DNA from: Chrysophaeum taylorii
Taxonomy: Eukaryota > Sar > Pelagophyceae > Pelagomonadales > Pelagomonadaceae
DNA length: 64,000 nucleotides
Direction of reading: 5' to 3'
Assembly (NCBI GenBank): GCA_029834535.1
Contig: JAQMWT010000594.1
Span: forward strand, 62,001-126,000
Shown here: positions 8,464 to 19,084 of the stretch, piece by piece
Position numbering within the stretch: position 1 is the first letter of the stretch
How the letters are laid out: each line of letters opens with the position of its first letter
Position numbers and translations under genes: made by a program
Notes under the pieces: generated by a model
What the model was told of the DNA's origin: nothing
Database searches by the model: none
What the model saw: the letters and a program-made list of their open reading frames with translations, nothing else

Positions 8464-11400
8464 ATGGCTGCGAGACTGCGAAAGTCGAGGGTAATACGCG
8501 GGGCCAAGACGAAAGAAAGGCTTGTCACTCGCGAGATCTGGCTCTCGGATTGCGAAAAATCGCTCCGCAAGCTGCTGGCGTCGAAGGGTCACTTCGTCGA
8601 GGCGTTCAAGGGCTTCCTCAAGGTCGAGCACGAAGACGAGGAGCTGATCTTTTATCTCGAGGCCCAGGCGATGACCAAGATAACGGACGAGGCGCGCGCC
8701 CTCGAGGCTGCGTCGCAACTTTACGAGACTTATCTCGCCGAATTGGGCGACGGCATCGGCCAGCAAGACCGCACTCGCGCGACGCAGCGCCTCTGGACCA
8801 AGGAGCGCAAGCGCTACGCGCTGAGCAATGACGACGCCGACCTTAAAAAGCGGCGACGTCTCGTGGTAAACGAGGCAGACGTGGCACTTAGGTCGCTAGC
8901 TTTCGACCAGTTTCCTCGATTTTTGCGGTCCAAGAAGTTCGGCGATGTCCACGATGATATGGTCGAGAAGAGCACTACTTCCGGCTCGTCGTTGTCGACG
9001 ACTGTCGAGGCCGTGGGATCGATGTTGCCGCGGACCGCCGACGAGTGGCTCGACGCCTTCGTTTGCCTCGCCGACACGTGGCCAGCGAGTATCGTCGTCT
9101 CGGACATGACCATCGCCGGGGCTCCGATGGTGTACGTCAACACTGAGTTCAGCGAAGTCACTGGGTACCCTCGAGACGAGTCTGTTGGGAGAAACTGCCG
9201 TTTCCTTCAGGGGCCCGACACCGAACCGGAGGCAATCGAAGTTATCCAGCGAACGCTGGCCGCGGGAAGGGATTGCCAGGTGTTGCTCACGAACTATCGC
9301 AAAAATGGCGACAAGTTTAGAAATCTGCTGTCCATGAGGCCAATTTTCGACGCCGAAGGTCTCTACAGATTCGTAATTGGCGTTCAACTCGAGGTAAACG
9401 ACCTCGATCCAGAACTCGGCTCGAAACTCGTTCGAGCCCAGAAACTGCTGCGGCTCGTGCCACCAAAGTTATTGGAACTCAAATCAAATCCTGAAGCAGT
9501 CAAGCGGGGGTGCCGCGCGCCACCTGTCGCGGCTGCTGCTGCTGCTGCTGCTGACGGTGGTCCCGCGGCGGAAGGTTTAAACCGGGCCACCGCCAGCCTC
9601 GAGCCGGCCGATCCTTCTTTCGAGAAAGCGAGCGTCGTCAAAGACGAAACCGAGTGGGCAGACACCGTCTTTGCGCTCACTCGCATTGCTTGGTTGAGGC
9701 GGGGACAAGCGCTCGTTAAGGACCTGCTTGGCTGCTGCTGTTGCTGCCAAGGCGCCCTCGACATCGTCATGGATTTCGCGAGGCGCAACTGCCATCCTTT
9801 TGTCGCCGCGTACGCCGCGTTTGTCGCCGAGGCTACGGACGCATTGCGAGACGAGAACCAACTGTTTCGAGTGCACCTCAGGATGCACAAAAACCCGTTC
9901 TATTATTGCACGAAGACCGACATCAAGGAGGGCGAGATCCACTCTCAGGACTGGACGAGGGTGCGCAAAGAAGTCGAGAGAGCCCTCGAGGTCGCGAGCC
10001 AATTCCTCGCCGAGCATTTGCTCCCTCGATTGTTGCGCTCGAAAGCCGGCCCCGCTCTTGTGCATTTCGTTCGAAAGTTGGAGCTCGAGAACGCCATTTC
10101 GAGCCAGTGCAACGCGCGGACGTGCGCCTACGGCGTTGCGCTCGCGGAGGAACCCGAACAACACTGGCTTCACATGTTCGCCTCGATCACCGCGGAATTT
10201 GACCACATCGGCGTCGTCGTCTCAGACATGCGCGTGCCCGGGATTCCTCTCGCGCACGTCAACGACGAGGGCTTCTGCCGCGTAACGGGCTTTGACGGAC
10301 CAGCTCAGATTGGAAAAAAATGTTCGAGCGTGCTCCAAGGCCCGGAGACCGAAGATTACCTGGTGGAGCAGATCTGTCATGCGCTGCGAGACGCTCAGCC
10401 GTTAGCGATAAAGATCACCAACTACAAGGAGAACCAGCAGAAATTTCAGTGCTTTCTTACGCTCCACCCTGTTTTTGGCGTGGACGGCGAGTACTTGTAT
10501 CAGGTCGGAACCCAAGTGGACATGTCTGCCCCGCGTTCCGAAGTGTACGACCAGTTGGTAGAGCTCGAACAACTCCTCCAACTCTTGCCATCGAGCATTT
10601 TGTGCACGAACGAGTCTGATCTCGAGCGTCAGATCATTCCGAGTGGGGTCGACGACGACGACGGTGGGTCGTTTGATGCGCATGTTCAGCGAACTATGAT
10701 CGACGAATCGTCGCTGCCGCCGTCATCTCGGAAGAATGAGGGCAAGACCCACACTGGTGTTGATTTACGTGCGATTGGAGAAGCTGTCTGGCTGGTCGAC
10801 GCCGAACAGTCGCTTCAAGTCATCCTTGATTCGGACATCGGGCGGCAGGCCTTTGAAGCGTTTTTAGACGCTGAAGACAACCAACGACCGGCGCTCGATT
10901 TTTACCTGGCGATCGAGAGGCTAGCCAACATTCCGTGCGGGCAAAGGGACCACCAAGCGGAACAGACGATGAAAGAATACAACATAAGCATAGCTTGGAC
11001 GAAGAAGTCTCGCATCGCCAAGGCAATGAACGGTTGCGATACCACCAATGCGACCGTGATAGCTCAGAACAACAGCACGGCGAGCACCGAGTCTGTTTGG
11101 CGCCAATACGCAGCCAGCGCGCTCCAGAACTACTGCGGGGTTACCTACGAGCAGGCAAAGAGCGAAGCAAGAGATACACTTCGAATGCTCGCTGTCGACG
11201 CTTTCCCCCGCTTCATGCGCACTAAAAACGCTGCTCGAGTCATGGATGCACTTGTAGAGAACGCGCGTCCATCGACAACGAGACTCATGACCAGCTTGGC
11301 AAGAAAAGCGAGCGCGGCGCTGCCACAAGACGCCAACGAGTGGCTGCGCGCGTTCGCCACAATTGCGGAAACATGGCCGGCGTGCATCGTCATTGCCGAC

Positions 11401-14400
11401 ATGTCCATCGCTGGAGCGCCGATGATATACGTCAATCCTGAATTTTGCAGGGTGACGGAGTACTCTTTCGAGGAGTGCGCGGGACGTAACTGCCGCTTCC
11501 TTCAAGGCCCCGAAACAGAACCAGAATCGGTGGCGGTCATCCAACGAGCTCTCTCTGGCGCTCAGAGCTGCCACGTTCTCATAACAAACTACCGCAAGAG
11601 CGGCGCCAAATTTAAGAATTTGCTCACGATGAAGCCGGTGTTCGACACCGAAGGTGAGATCGAATTCGTTGCGGTTCGTGCCATTTTTGGTTTGCCATGC
11701 GCAGGCACTTACCGCTTTGTTATTGGCGTTCAATTCGAGGTCAAGAGCGACATGGGTGTCTCGTCTCGTCTTAGCAACCTCGAAAAGCTTCTGCAACTGC
11801 TTCCTCGCGAGCTGCCAATGACCTCTTCCAACAACGACACTAAAGGTCGTGAACCGGCAAACTCCGAGATAGAATATGGTAAGGAGCTCCCTGTGGAATA
11901 TTTGCCGCAACGGTTTGCATTTACCAAGCTTAAGTGGCTTCTCACATCAGAAAAGACATTCAACGCGATTCTCGCAGACGATCTCGGCGTCACCGCTCTT
12001 ACACGGTGTATCGAGAGCGCGAACTCTCCCTTGGCACGCTGCGCACTGGACTTTTGCAAGACTGCTCAGGAGCTTCTCTCATTGGCCGGCACCAAACAAC
12101 AGCGGAAAGCGAAGATGCTCCACAAGCGCATGATAAACAACTCACTTTATTATTGCACAACGACGGAGATTCCGCTGGGTGAAATCGAGGCCGTCGACTG
12201 GTCCAAGGTCATTGATGCCATTAAATATTGGAGTATATTGTGGGCAACGATCTTACGTCGCTGTTATTTCAGACAGCTTTTGAACTCCACGCTCGGCGCG
12301 GACCTCTTTATCGCGCTGCGTGAACGCGAACGAGGTGGCGACGTTCGCGCTTTGGCGACGGTGTGCTGTAACTCAGACGCAATCGGCGAGGATCTGTGGC
12401 TAAATATGATCCAGGAAGTGAGCACGGTACTCGAAGACATTGGGCTTTGCGTCTCTGACGTTCGCATTCCCGGTGTTCCGTTGACGTTTATTGGAACGAG
12501 CTTTAAGGCAGTCACCGGCTACGGCATGGAGCAACTAAATCATTCGTGCAGATTCCTTCAGAGAGCCGAATCGGAGGCAGTCGTCGTCAAAGAAATCCGG
12601 GAGGCAATACGAGCGGCGAGGCCAATATTCGTGAAAATACGCAACTACAAGAAGGACGGAACTGCGTTTCAGAACCTGTTAACGCTCAATCCGGTTTTCA
12701 CGCGTGATGGAGCGTACTGCTTTCAGGTTGGGACACAGCTCAAAAATGGGGCGGAGACGTCGGAAGATTCGTCAGTCCATTTGGGCCGTCTTTTGCGCCT
12801 CGCTGACATCTGCCGCTTGCTCCCAAACCGGGTTGGCAGGCTCATGCCCATTATGGAACAGCGGGCCCATAACCCAAAGCGGCTGAATTCTCGGTCAACG
12901 CACGATGCGTTTAGCGATCAAGACACTTCCTCATCATCCATGAGACCTCATGGTGCCAGTAGTCCGCTGTTTGTCCATGCGGCAACAGCCCCTGCGACCA
13001 CGCCTGTTGCGCATGAAGTACCGCAACACAAGGGAACAGCCGCTCCCTCAGACTTCATGAGCAACATGAGTAGGCCACTGCTTCCCGAGAGCACGGCGTC
13101 GACTCGGATCACGACTGGCGATCGTAGCAACAAGCCCGTAGCAACCCACATTATGCCGCGGGTGAGCCATGACGAGCCTTTGTCGTCAGAGAGCCGTGGA
13201 TGTAAGACATTCACGCCGAATACTTGCGCGACGAACCATGCCCACCGGCGCAGTATGTGCCGAACCATGTCCACCCTCACCGAGTCTGAAGGGGACCCGC
13301 ACTTTGCTGATATCCGCGCGACGACACGAGAATCACAAACCGTCGGTCAAGATGGCAACGCGGGCGAGCCTTCATTTGAGCCACGACCGCCAGGCCCTGG
13401 CTGCTCACAGCGTCCGACAACAGCGCATCCTCGAAGAAGCGGAAGCAGTTTGGGTGACTCCCTTGTTTGCAAGCGGCCGAAGTCTGCGCTCTTGCCTAGA
13501 TCCCAGCTCATGACGGCAAAGTCATCGTGCGCTGTTGACGAGGATCAGCGTATCGCGAAGTTGATGGCGAAGCACGGTGGCGAAGAAATGAAACGCGTGC
13601 TGATCTCCGGAAAGTCGGCCGTAGTCAAGATGACGCGCGCCATAGGTTCAATGCTCGAAGACGAACTTAATTGCTTTCGTTCCGTTTTTGAAGGTGGAGG
13701 TAGTGTCGCCGGCATGTCTCGCAGCGGCGGCTCGCAAGTCGGAGATGCCGTGGCGATTCGAGGTGGAACCATGGACCTCAAGACTCTCAAGAACGAGCGC
13801 GCACTCTTTCAACGACTCGGCTTCGTTGAACACGTCTGCCAGCTCGACGAGCGGATAGACTGCATCGCAAAGAGGCGGCGAGGCGACCTGGCTCAAAAAA
13901 TCCGAGAGACCATGGACCGACGCCTGCGCTACTTGAAGGCACAACAACGAAGACGAATGCAAGCGCTCAAGCTCGAACTCGACCAGCAGCTCGAGTCGAC
14001 GCGCCGGCAACACGCGATAAATGTGGAAAAACTCGCCGAGACCCATCATCAACAACGAAAGGACTTTTTGAGTCGCACCCTTCGCGTTGCGACAGGCGAC
14101 GAGGTTGATTCGACACGATGTGGCTGCACCAATCCTTTCGCGTGTAAACACAACAGAACCGCCAGCTATCGGCTTCGCAAGACCAATCCGATGGTCGTCA
14201 AATATCGCGCCGCGGCGAAGCGACTTCAGGACAGCCGACGTATTGCTGACGCCATGGAGTATAGCGCCAAGGCCGACGAAATCGACAACATCGAGCGCCT
14301 GGAATGGACCAGACACGTCGAGATGAGCGCCACCACAGCACAGCTCCCCAGACTCATCGAAGCTCAAGAGCGAGCGAGCCAGAGCCTCCAGACGAAGCAT

Positions 14401-14976
14401 GACGCTATCATCAAGACGATGCAGCAGCGACGCGACGAAAGGCTCGCGGGATTGCAGAAAGTTCTGCACTGCGAACTCGAAAAGGTCACGCGACGCATGA
14501 AGCAACAGGTCGTCGACGCCGAGAATGGTAGAGCCGTCACTATTGCTACGAAAGAGGCCACCCCCCCGTCGATGAGCTCGGTGGTCTCCGGACGAAGTCC
14601 CCCCAACACTTGCGTGACCATGTCCGACAACATAGTCCGCGAGCTTGGATGGATAGGTGCGAATATCGACGAGCTCTTTTCCGAGTCGTTGTTCGTGGAT
14701 TCTCCTAACTTGCGAAACAGCGTTAGAGGTGAGACTTTCGATGGTCTTCCGAACGTGAGAAACAGCTTGGGTGAAGAAACTTTTGCCGATCCTCCTCCGA
14801 ACGTGAGGAGGAGAAGACATAGCGCGGGCGACGACGGCTTACGGGAAGTGGTCCTAAGACGAGATCTACCGACGAAAGAGCCGGAGGAGGCCCGGCGAGA
14901 CATCGCGAAATATCGCCCCTGGGAGCAGCCAGAGGTCAAAGGGCTCGACAATAGCAAACCGATCTTGCTGGTTTGA
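8464..14976 (+). CDS. Giant photoreceptor with four RGS-LOV pairs and a C-terminal coiled coil
   Basis: One open frame encodes about 2150 residues (2170 unspliced). Four RGS-like helical domains alternate with four LOV domains. In unspliced numbering, RGS-A is about 27-160, LOV1 200-312, RGS-B 396-546, LOV2 576-690, RGS-C 776-932, LOV3 970-1094, RGS-D 1153-1290 and LOV4 1320-1426. LOV1 and LOV3 carry the canonical photoactive motif GRNCRFLQG (Cys245, Cys1010) and FVIGVQ. LOV2 has GKKCSSVLQG (Cys620) and LOV4 has NHSCRFLQ (Cys1362). All four keep the Cys and the late Gln. LOV domains bind flavin and form a blue-light Cys adduct; RGS domains act on G-alpha or membranes. A Ser/Thr/Pro linker (about 1430-1690) leads to a long basic coiled coil (about 1690-2020) and a short C-terminal repeat (NVRNSLGEETF). 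A 51-bp in-frame intron interrupts LOV3. Confidence 0.9.
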   Translation: MAARLRKSRVIRGAKTKERLVTREIWLSDCEKSLRKLLASKGHFVEAFKGFLKVEHEDEELIFYLEAQAMTKITDEARALEAASQLYETYLAELGDGIGQQDRTRATQRLWTKERKRYALSNDDADLKKRRRLVVNEADVALRSLAFDQFPRFLRSKKFGDVHDDMVEKSTTSGSSLSTTVEAVGSMLPRTADEWLDAFVCLADTWPASIVVSDMTIAGAPMVYVNTEFSEVTGYPRDESVGRNCRFLQGPDTEPEAIEVIQRTLAAGRDCQVLLTNYRKNGDKFRNLLSMRPIFDAEGLYRFVIGVQLEVNDLDPELGSKLVRAQKLLRLVPPKLLELKSNPEAVKRGCRAPPVAAAAAAAADGGPAAEGLNRATASLEPADPSFEKASVVKDETEWADTVFALTRIAWLRRGQALVKDLLGCCCCCQGALDIVMDFARRNCHPFVAAYAAFVAEATDALRDENQLFRVHLRMHKNPFYYCTKTDIKEGEIHSQDWTRVRKEVERALEVASQFLAEHLLPRLLRSKAGPALVHFVRKLELENAISSQCNARTCAYGVALAEEPEQHWLHMFASITAEFDHIGVVVSDMRVPGIPLAHVNDEGFCRVTGFDGPAQIGKKCSSVLQGPETEDYLVEQICHALRDAQPLAIKITNYKENQQKFQCFLTLHPVFGVDGEYLYQVGTQVDMSAPRSEVYDQLVELEQLLQLLPSSILCTNESDLERQIIPSGVDDDDGGSFDAHVQRTMIDESSLPPSSRKNEGKTHTGVDLRAIGEAVWLVDAEQSLQVILDSDIGRQAFEAFLDAEDNQRPALDFYLAIERLANIPCGQRDHQAEQTMKEYNISIAWTKKSRIAKAMNGCDTTNATVIAQNNSTASTESVWRQYAASALQNYCGVTYEQAKSEARDTLRMLAVDAFPRFMRTKNAARVMDALVENARPSTTRLMTSLARKASAALPQDANEWLRAFATIAETWPACIVIADMSIAGAPMIYVNPEFCRVTEYSFEECAGRNCRFLQGPETEPESVAVIQRALSGAQSCHVLITNYRKSGAKFKNLLTMKPVFDTEGEIEFVAVRAIFGLPCAGTYRFVIGVQFEVKSDMGVSSRLSNLEKLLQLLPRELPMTSSNNDTKGREPANSEIEYGKELPVEYLPQRFAFTKLKWLLTSEKTFNAILADDLGVTALTRCIESANSPLARCALDFCKTAQELLSLAGTKQQRKAKMLHKRMINNSLYYCTTTEIPLGEIEAVDWSKVIDAIKYWSILWATILRRCYFRQLLNSTLGADLFIALRERERGGDVRALATVCCNSDAIGEDLWLNMIQEVSTVLEDIGLCVSDVRIPGVPLTFIGTSFKAVTGYGMEQLNHSCRFLQRAESEAVVVKEIREAIRAARPIFVKIRNYKKDGTAFQNLLTLNPVFTRDGAYCFQVGTQLKNGAETSEDSSVHLGRLLRLADICRLLPNRVGRLMPIMEQRAHNPKRLNSRSTHDAFSDQDTSSSSMRPHGASSPLFVHAATAPATTPVAHEVPQHKGTAAPSDFMSNMSRPLLPESTASTRITTGDRSNKPVATHIMPRVSHDEPLSSESRGCKTFTPNTCATNHAHRRSMCRTMSTLTESEGDPHFADIRATTRESQTVGQDGNAGEPSFEPRPPGPGCSQRPTTAHPRRSGSSLGDSLVCKRPKSALLPRSQLMTAKSSCAVDEDQRIAKLMAKHGGEEMKRVLISGKSAVVKMTRAIGSMLEDELNCFRSVFEGGGSVAGMSRSGGSQVGDAVAIRGGTMDLKTLKNERALFQRLGFVEHVCQLDERIDCIAKRRRGDLAQKIRETMDRRLRYLKAQQRRRMQALKLELDQQLESTRRQHAINVEKLAETHHQQRKDFLSRTLRVATGDEVDSTRCGCTNPFACKHNRTASYRLRKTNPMVVKYRAAAKRLQDSRRIADAMEYSAKADEIDNIERLEWTRHVEMSATTAQLPRLIEAQERASQSLQTKHDAIIKTMQQRRDERLAGLQKVLHCELEKVTRRMKQQVVDAENGRAVTIATKEATPPSMSSVVSGRSPPNTCVTMSDNIVRELGWIGANIDELFSESLFVDSPNLRNSVRGETFDGLPNVRNSLGEETFADPPPNVRRRRHSAGDDGLREVVLRRDLPTKEPEEARRDIAKYRPWEQPEVKGLDNSKPILLV
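11654..11704 (+). other. In-frame 51-bp intron inside LOV3
   Basis: The sequence begins GTGAGATCG and ends ATGCGCAG, has no stop, and is a multiple of three, so the frame reads through it. Removing it turns the LOV3 core from DTEG-(17 extra residues)-TYRFVIGVQ into DTEGTYRFVIGVQ, matching LOV1 (DAEGLYRFVIGVQ). Confidence 0.88.
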
Positions 14977-15051
14977 TGAATGAATCCTCTACAACTTTTT
15001 TGTTTTCCTGCGTGTCATTATTATTATTATTACTACTGCGCCGTATAAAAT

Positions 15052-15057
15052 AATAAA
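15052..15057 (+). terminator. Possible polyadenylation signal of the LOV gene
   Basis: AATAAA lies about 75 bp past the LOV-gene stop and just before the convergent EF-hand gene's stop codon. Supported by motif and position only. Confidence 0.35.
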
Positions 15058-15084
15058 GACCAAATCGGCCTTCCTCGAGGAACA

Positions 15085-17742
15085 CTAGGTGGCCCGAGGG
15101 GGTGCGGACACGGGCCGTTGTCGCTGCAGCTGCTCGGTAAAAGGGAACGGCATGAGGCGCCGCGGAAGGTCGACGCAGCGTCGACCTAGTCTCGCGGCCG
15201 GCCTTTTCGGCGACGAAGCGGCTCCAGCTTTGAGCGCGGATGCTGACTTACTCTCGCGTAGTTTCCCGAGGTCGAGCTCGGTCTGGTACGGCCCGATTCG
15301 AGACGTGGATTTGCTGGCTCCCAGCGTAATCCGGCACGCAGCGGGAGTATCACCCGCGGTAGTCGCCAGCCGCGAGTCTCGACTTTTTTTGACGCGACTG
15401 GGGGGCGAGTCCACCAACGCGAGCGCGTCGTCTTCTTGTGCTCGGCGCTTGGGAGTGGGAGCGCGGAAGTAGCCCGGCAGCTGCACGCGTTTCTCAGCGG
15501 TGGTCCAGACGCGTTTCACGTTTCTCGTCCTCCGCGGAGGAGGCCGCCCGTCGTCGCTCGAAGAAGATCGGCGGCGAAAGGCCCGGGGCGATAGATGGTT
15601 TTCCCGAGTCATCATCAGCGTCGGTGCCTCTCGAGGCTCCGAATCGAGAGCATCCATGATCATCAAGACGCGCGGCGAGTTAATGATCCCAGCAGGCACG
15701 CGCCGGACGTCGCGCGCCGACGGGATCGTCGTCTTCGTTTCGGTCCGCGGCACCGCGCGGCGGGCGGAATCGCTGCTGCGCGCGATGGTCACGAGACGAA
15801 GGGTTCAAACCACACCGAGGAAACTGCGAGCGGCAAGGGCTCACATTTGGAGGATTCGCCACAATATAATACGGAGCCATCGGGATTGCGTCGCGGAAGC
15901 CGCGCGTCGAGGCGGCAGGGACGCCGAAGAACGCTTCGACACCGCCCTCCTGCTCTGGATGTGACGAGATTCGAGGAGAGTACTCACAGCAACAAATCGA
16001 AATCGATCGAGCGCCGGTGAGAGACGCGCCGTTGAGATGAATCGAACAAAGTCGACGTCATCGAGGACGGTTGTCGGCGGGAGCAACCTCTTCTTGGGCT
16101 TTGGTTCCAACTCGCGCCCGCGGCCCGATACGTGCAGTTCATCTTCTTCGAGCGGACTCGAGGGAAGCGCATGACAGCTCACGTCTCTTGGCGGTTGGCG
16201 CTGTCGATCGACTGTAGTTCGCACAGGAGGAGGAGGAATAGACTCAAACGCGAGCGTCGCCTTTGAGACTGGCAGGCAAGCGTGAGTCGTTCGCCGCGGC
16301 GCTGACGATTCGAATCGGCGAGGTCTTGTTGCATTGGTGACCGTAGAGCGAGGTGCCGCTGCTGCGGTGCGACGTCGAGCTGGGGAAGCCAACACCGCCA
16401 CTGGTCTATTCTTCTTCTTCTTCTCCATCTTCTTATTCTTCTTTTTCTTGTTCGATACGAGGCCCGAAAGCGGCGGCGGCGGAGGCGGCTCTCCCGCTGC
16501 TTTCTGTTGCTCAAGTGCCACGCTGCCGCGGACAACGCCGTTCGAAGACCGCTCGATACCCCCGGTCATCCCGCCGCGCAAGCTGCGACGAGAGCCAGAC
16601 GACCGTCGGGGCACGAGCCTGGTCACGAGGTTTGCGCCGCGCATTAACGAGGACTGGAAGTGGCTCTCTCGTTTCTTCGAGCCCGTCGGCGGCACCGGTT
16701 CGAGGTTATCGGTCCATTTTTCCGGATCGATGCGCCATCGCAGGTCGACTCCCGATGAATCCTTGTTAAGTTGTGCGACACGATCGATGAGAAAGCACAA
16801 AAATTTCGCCCGCGCGTCCGCCACGCGGTCGACGGGCGTTCGGTGGTGGTGGTGGTGGTGCTCGGAAAGATTATTTTTTTTCGCAGTATCGTCGTTCTCC
16901 GCGCTCCAGGCATCGGCTAACTGGTACATGGACAAGCCAAAAAGCTGCCTGTCCAGGAAGTGCCTCCCGCGCGAGTCGACCTCCCACTCGCGTTCGACAA
17001 CTGGGAGCCAGTCGTTTCGATCTTTTGGTTGCTCGCCCTCGGTCCTTAGAGCGTCGTACATATTCCAGTGGAGGTTGAGATATTCGTCCTTTGTGATCAC
17101 GCCGTTGTCGTCAGCGTCGACGATGTGCCAAAAGGCCTCGAGATGGGCCATGACGATGGGATCGAACCGCGCCGAGTCGCGGCACAGCAACGCGACGTTG
17201 TTATGCGGGTCGGCGCTCGTCTCCCTGCGCACGACGCGCTCGAGGCCAGGGTCGGGTCGCTGGAACAGAAACTCGAAGAGTTCGTCGGAATCAACCGTAC
17301 CGCTCCGGTCCGCGTCGAGCTCCTCGACGAGCATCGTCACTTCGGCCTGGCGGAGCTGGACGCCGAGACGACGGATCGCGGCGTCGAGTTCGGTCGCGTC
17401 GACGTCCCCGCTCTCGTTGGTGTCGACCTCGCGCAGCAGCTGGTTCATGCCCCAGTCGCGCTCCCGCATGACACGAACCATCTCGTGTCGCGCGCGCTCG
17501 AGGCGGTACTCGGCATCGAAAAACGACCGGAGTTCGTGGAAGAGCGTCAGGGGCTGGCCATCTCGATCGTCAAACGACCAACGCCTTCGAATCCGGGCCT
17601 CGCCATAGGGTGCGAGATAGGGCTCCTTTGATGCTTGGGGAGACCCCCATTTTTTTTTTCCGTCGATCCACGCGTCCTCGCCGCGCGTAGTAGTAGTCCC
17701 TCTTGGGCTCAGGCCACTGTTGTTGTTGTTGTACACCACCAT
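15085..17742 (-). CDS. EF-hand calcium-binding protein with long basic low-complexity tail
   Basis: From the ATG at 17742 the protein has three canonical EF-hand loops: DTNESGDVDATE (about residues 107-118), DADRSGTVDSDE (143-154) and DADDNGVITKDE (209-220), each with acidic residues at positions 1, 3 and 12. The remaining part is basic, Ser/Pro/Lys-rich and probably disordered (for example KKKKNKKMEKKKK). The frame meets a stop at about 15841, but the same frame reopens. A GT..AG intron of 69 bp (15844-15776) would remove the stop and join the two parts into about 862 residues ending at 15085. A further 33-bp in-frame GT..AG segment (15987-15955) may also be spliced. Calcium-dependent regulation is inferred from the loops only. 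The 5' end is divergent from ARP1, 45 bp away. Confidence 0.72.
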
Positions 17743-17787
17743 GAGTGAGTAGTTCCTGAGGGTAAGGTAGGTGTCGCCCGCCCGCGG
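17743..17787. promoter_or_regulatory. 45-bp divergent start-codon interval (EF-hand / ARP1)
   Basis: Both start codons flank only 45 bp, so a shared bidirectional promoter with very short leaders, or promoters inside the neighbouring gene, must exist. No core element is evident. Confidence 0.5.
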
Positions 17788-19053
17788 ATGAACACGGCAA
17801 TTTTGAGCCAGCCCGTAGTCGTGGACAACGGGACGGGCGTGATCAAGGCCGGGATGGCCGGCGGGGACCGGCCGAGCGTGATCTTTCCCTCGACAGTGGG
17901 GCGACCCAAGCACGTGCGCATGATGCCCGGGGGCGCCCTCGAGGGCGCCGACGTTGTTGTCGGAAAGCGCGCGCTCCAGCACCGCGGCGCCCTCGTGCTG
18001 CGGCACCCGATGGCACGCGGAATGGTCGATGACTGGAGCGACATGGAGCGCGTGTGGGCTCACGCGTACGACGGGTTGAGCGTCTCGAGCGACGCGCACC
18101 CGCTGCTGCTGACCGAGGCGCCGCTGAACGCCGCGCGGCACCGCGAGCGGTGCGCCGAGGTGCTCTTCGAGCACTTTAACGTGCCGGCGTTGTTCCTGGC
18201 CCCCCAGGCGATCCTGAGCCTCTACGCCTCGGGCCGCACGACGGGCCTCGTCCTCGACGTCGGCGACGGCGTCTCTCACGCGGTCCCCGTCTACGAGGGT
18301 TTTGCCGTCAAGCACGCTGTCGCGCGCATGGATGTGGCCGGCCGCGACGTCACCGACCGCCTCGCACTTCTCATGCGCCGCGCGGGCTGCGCTTTTGCGA
18401 CGAGCGCTGAATACGACGTCTGCCGGGAGATTAAGGAGAAGCGGTGCTACGTCGCGCTCGAACCAAACAAGGACGAGCACGCCCTCGCCTCGTCCCTCGC
18501 GGCGCAGGCCCCCGCGCTCGACAAGCCCAACACTCCCGACGCGACGCCGCGGGCCCATGAGCTCCCCGACGGCTCGAGGGTGATCCTCGGCCCGGAGCGC
18601 TTCCGGGCGCCCGAGGTCCTCTTCGACCCTGCCATCGTCGGCTCGGAGGACGCCGGCGTCGCCGACGTGGTGGCCTTGGCGGCAAAAAAGTCTGACCTCG
18701 ATCTCCGCGCGGCCCTCTGCTCCCAGATCGTCCTCGCCGGAGGCTCGACCCTCTTTCCGGGCTTTGGTGACCGCCTCCTCAGACAACTCAAGCTCGCGCT
18801 CCCCCAGCACACCAAAATCAAAATCCACGTCCGTTGTCCTGGTTATTTATTGTGTGACCTATCCCGCCGTAGGCGCCGCCCGAGCGCATGCTGTCCACGT
18901 GGATTGGCGGCTCGATCCTCGCGTCCCTCGCGACCTTCAAGTCCATGTGGATCCTCAGAGCCGAGTGAGCGTCGCGACTTTGCTTCGTGCGCACGCCCCC
19001 GCAGGTACGAGGAGCACGGCGCGCGGATCTTTTCTTCCCGCGCCCTCGCGTAA
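17788..19053 (+). CDS. ARP1: ARP1 (centractin), actin-related subunit of dynactin
   Basis: Three exons (17788-18828, 18873-18964, 19005-19053) give a 393-residue actin fold, close to the family's usual length of about 375. It has the nucleotide loop [13 protein letters not shown], then [42 protein letters not shown], the second phosphate loop [32 protein letters not shown], and after splicing the actin C-terminus [30 protein letters not shown] and GDRLL favour ARP1 over conventional actin, where GDGVTH and PGIADRM would be expected. Dynactin ARP1 forms the short filament that couples dynein to cargo. The two introns are 44 bp (18829-18872, GTCCGT..GTAG) and 40 bp (18965-19004, GTGAGC..GCAG); both are needed to recover the conserved tail. 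The sequence is divergent, so another ARP is possible but less likely. Confidence 0.87.
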   Translation: MNTAILSQPVVVDNGTGVIKAGMAGGDRPSVIFPSTVGRPKHVRMMPGGALEGADVVVGKRALQHRGALVLRHPMARGMVDDWSDMERVWAHAYDGLSVSSDAHPLLLTEAPLNAARHRERCAEVLFEHFNVPALFLAPQAILSLYASGRTTGLVLDVGDGVSHAVPVYEGFAVKHAVARMDVAGRDVTDRLALLMRRAGCAFATSAEYDVCREIKEKRCYVALEPNKDEHALASSLAAQAPALDKPNTPDATPRAHELPDGSRVILGPERFRAPEVLFDPAIVGSEDAGVADVVALAAKKSDLDLRAALCSQIVLAGGSTLFPGFGDRLLRQLKLALPQHTKIKIHVRCPGYLLCDLSRRRRRPSACCPRGLAARSSRPSRPSSPCGSSEPSERRDFASCARPRRYEEHGARIFSSRALA

Positions 19054-19084
19054 TTAATTAATTAATTAATTAGCGCTTTTATTA

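Noticed and set aside
13648-14820. 390-residue minus-strand frame opposite the LOV gene coiled coil
   Set aside because: Shadow of a well-supported coding region; no domain.
17743-18828. N-terminal 360 residues of the minus-strand frame that also contains the EF-hands
   Set aside because: This part lies antisense to ARP1 exon 1 and has shadow-like composition; the EF-hand protein more likely starts at 17742.
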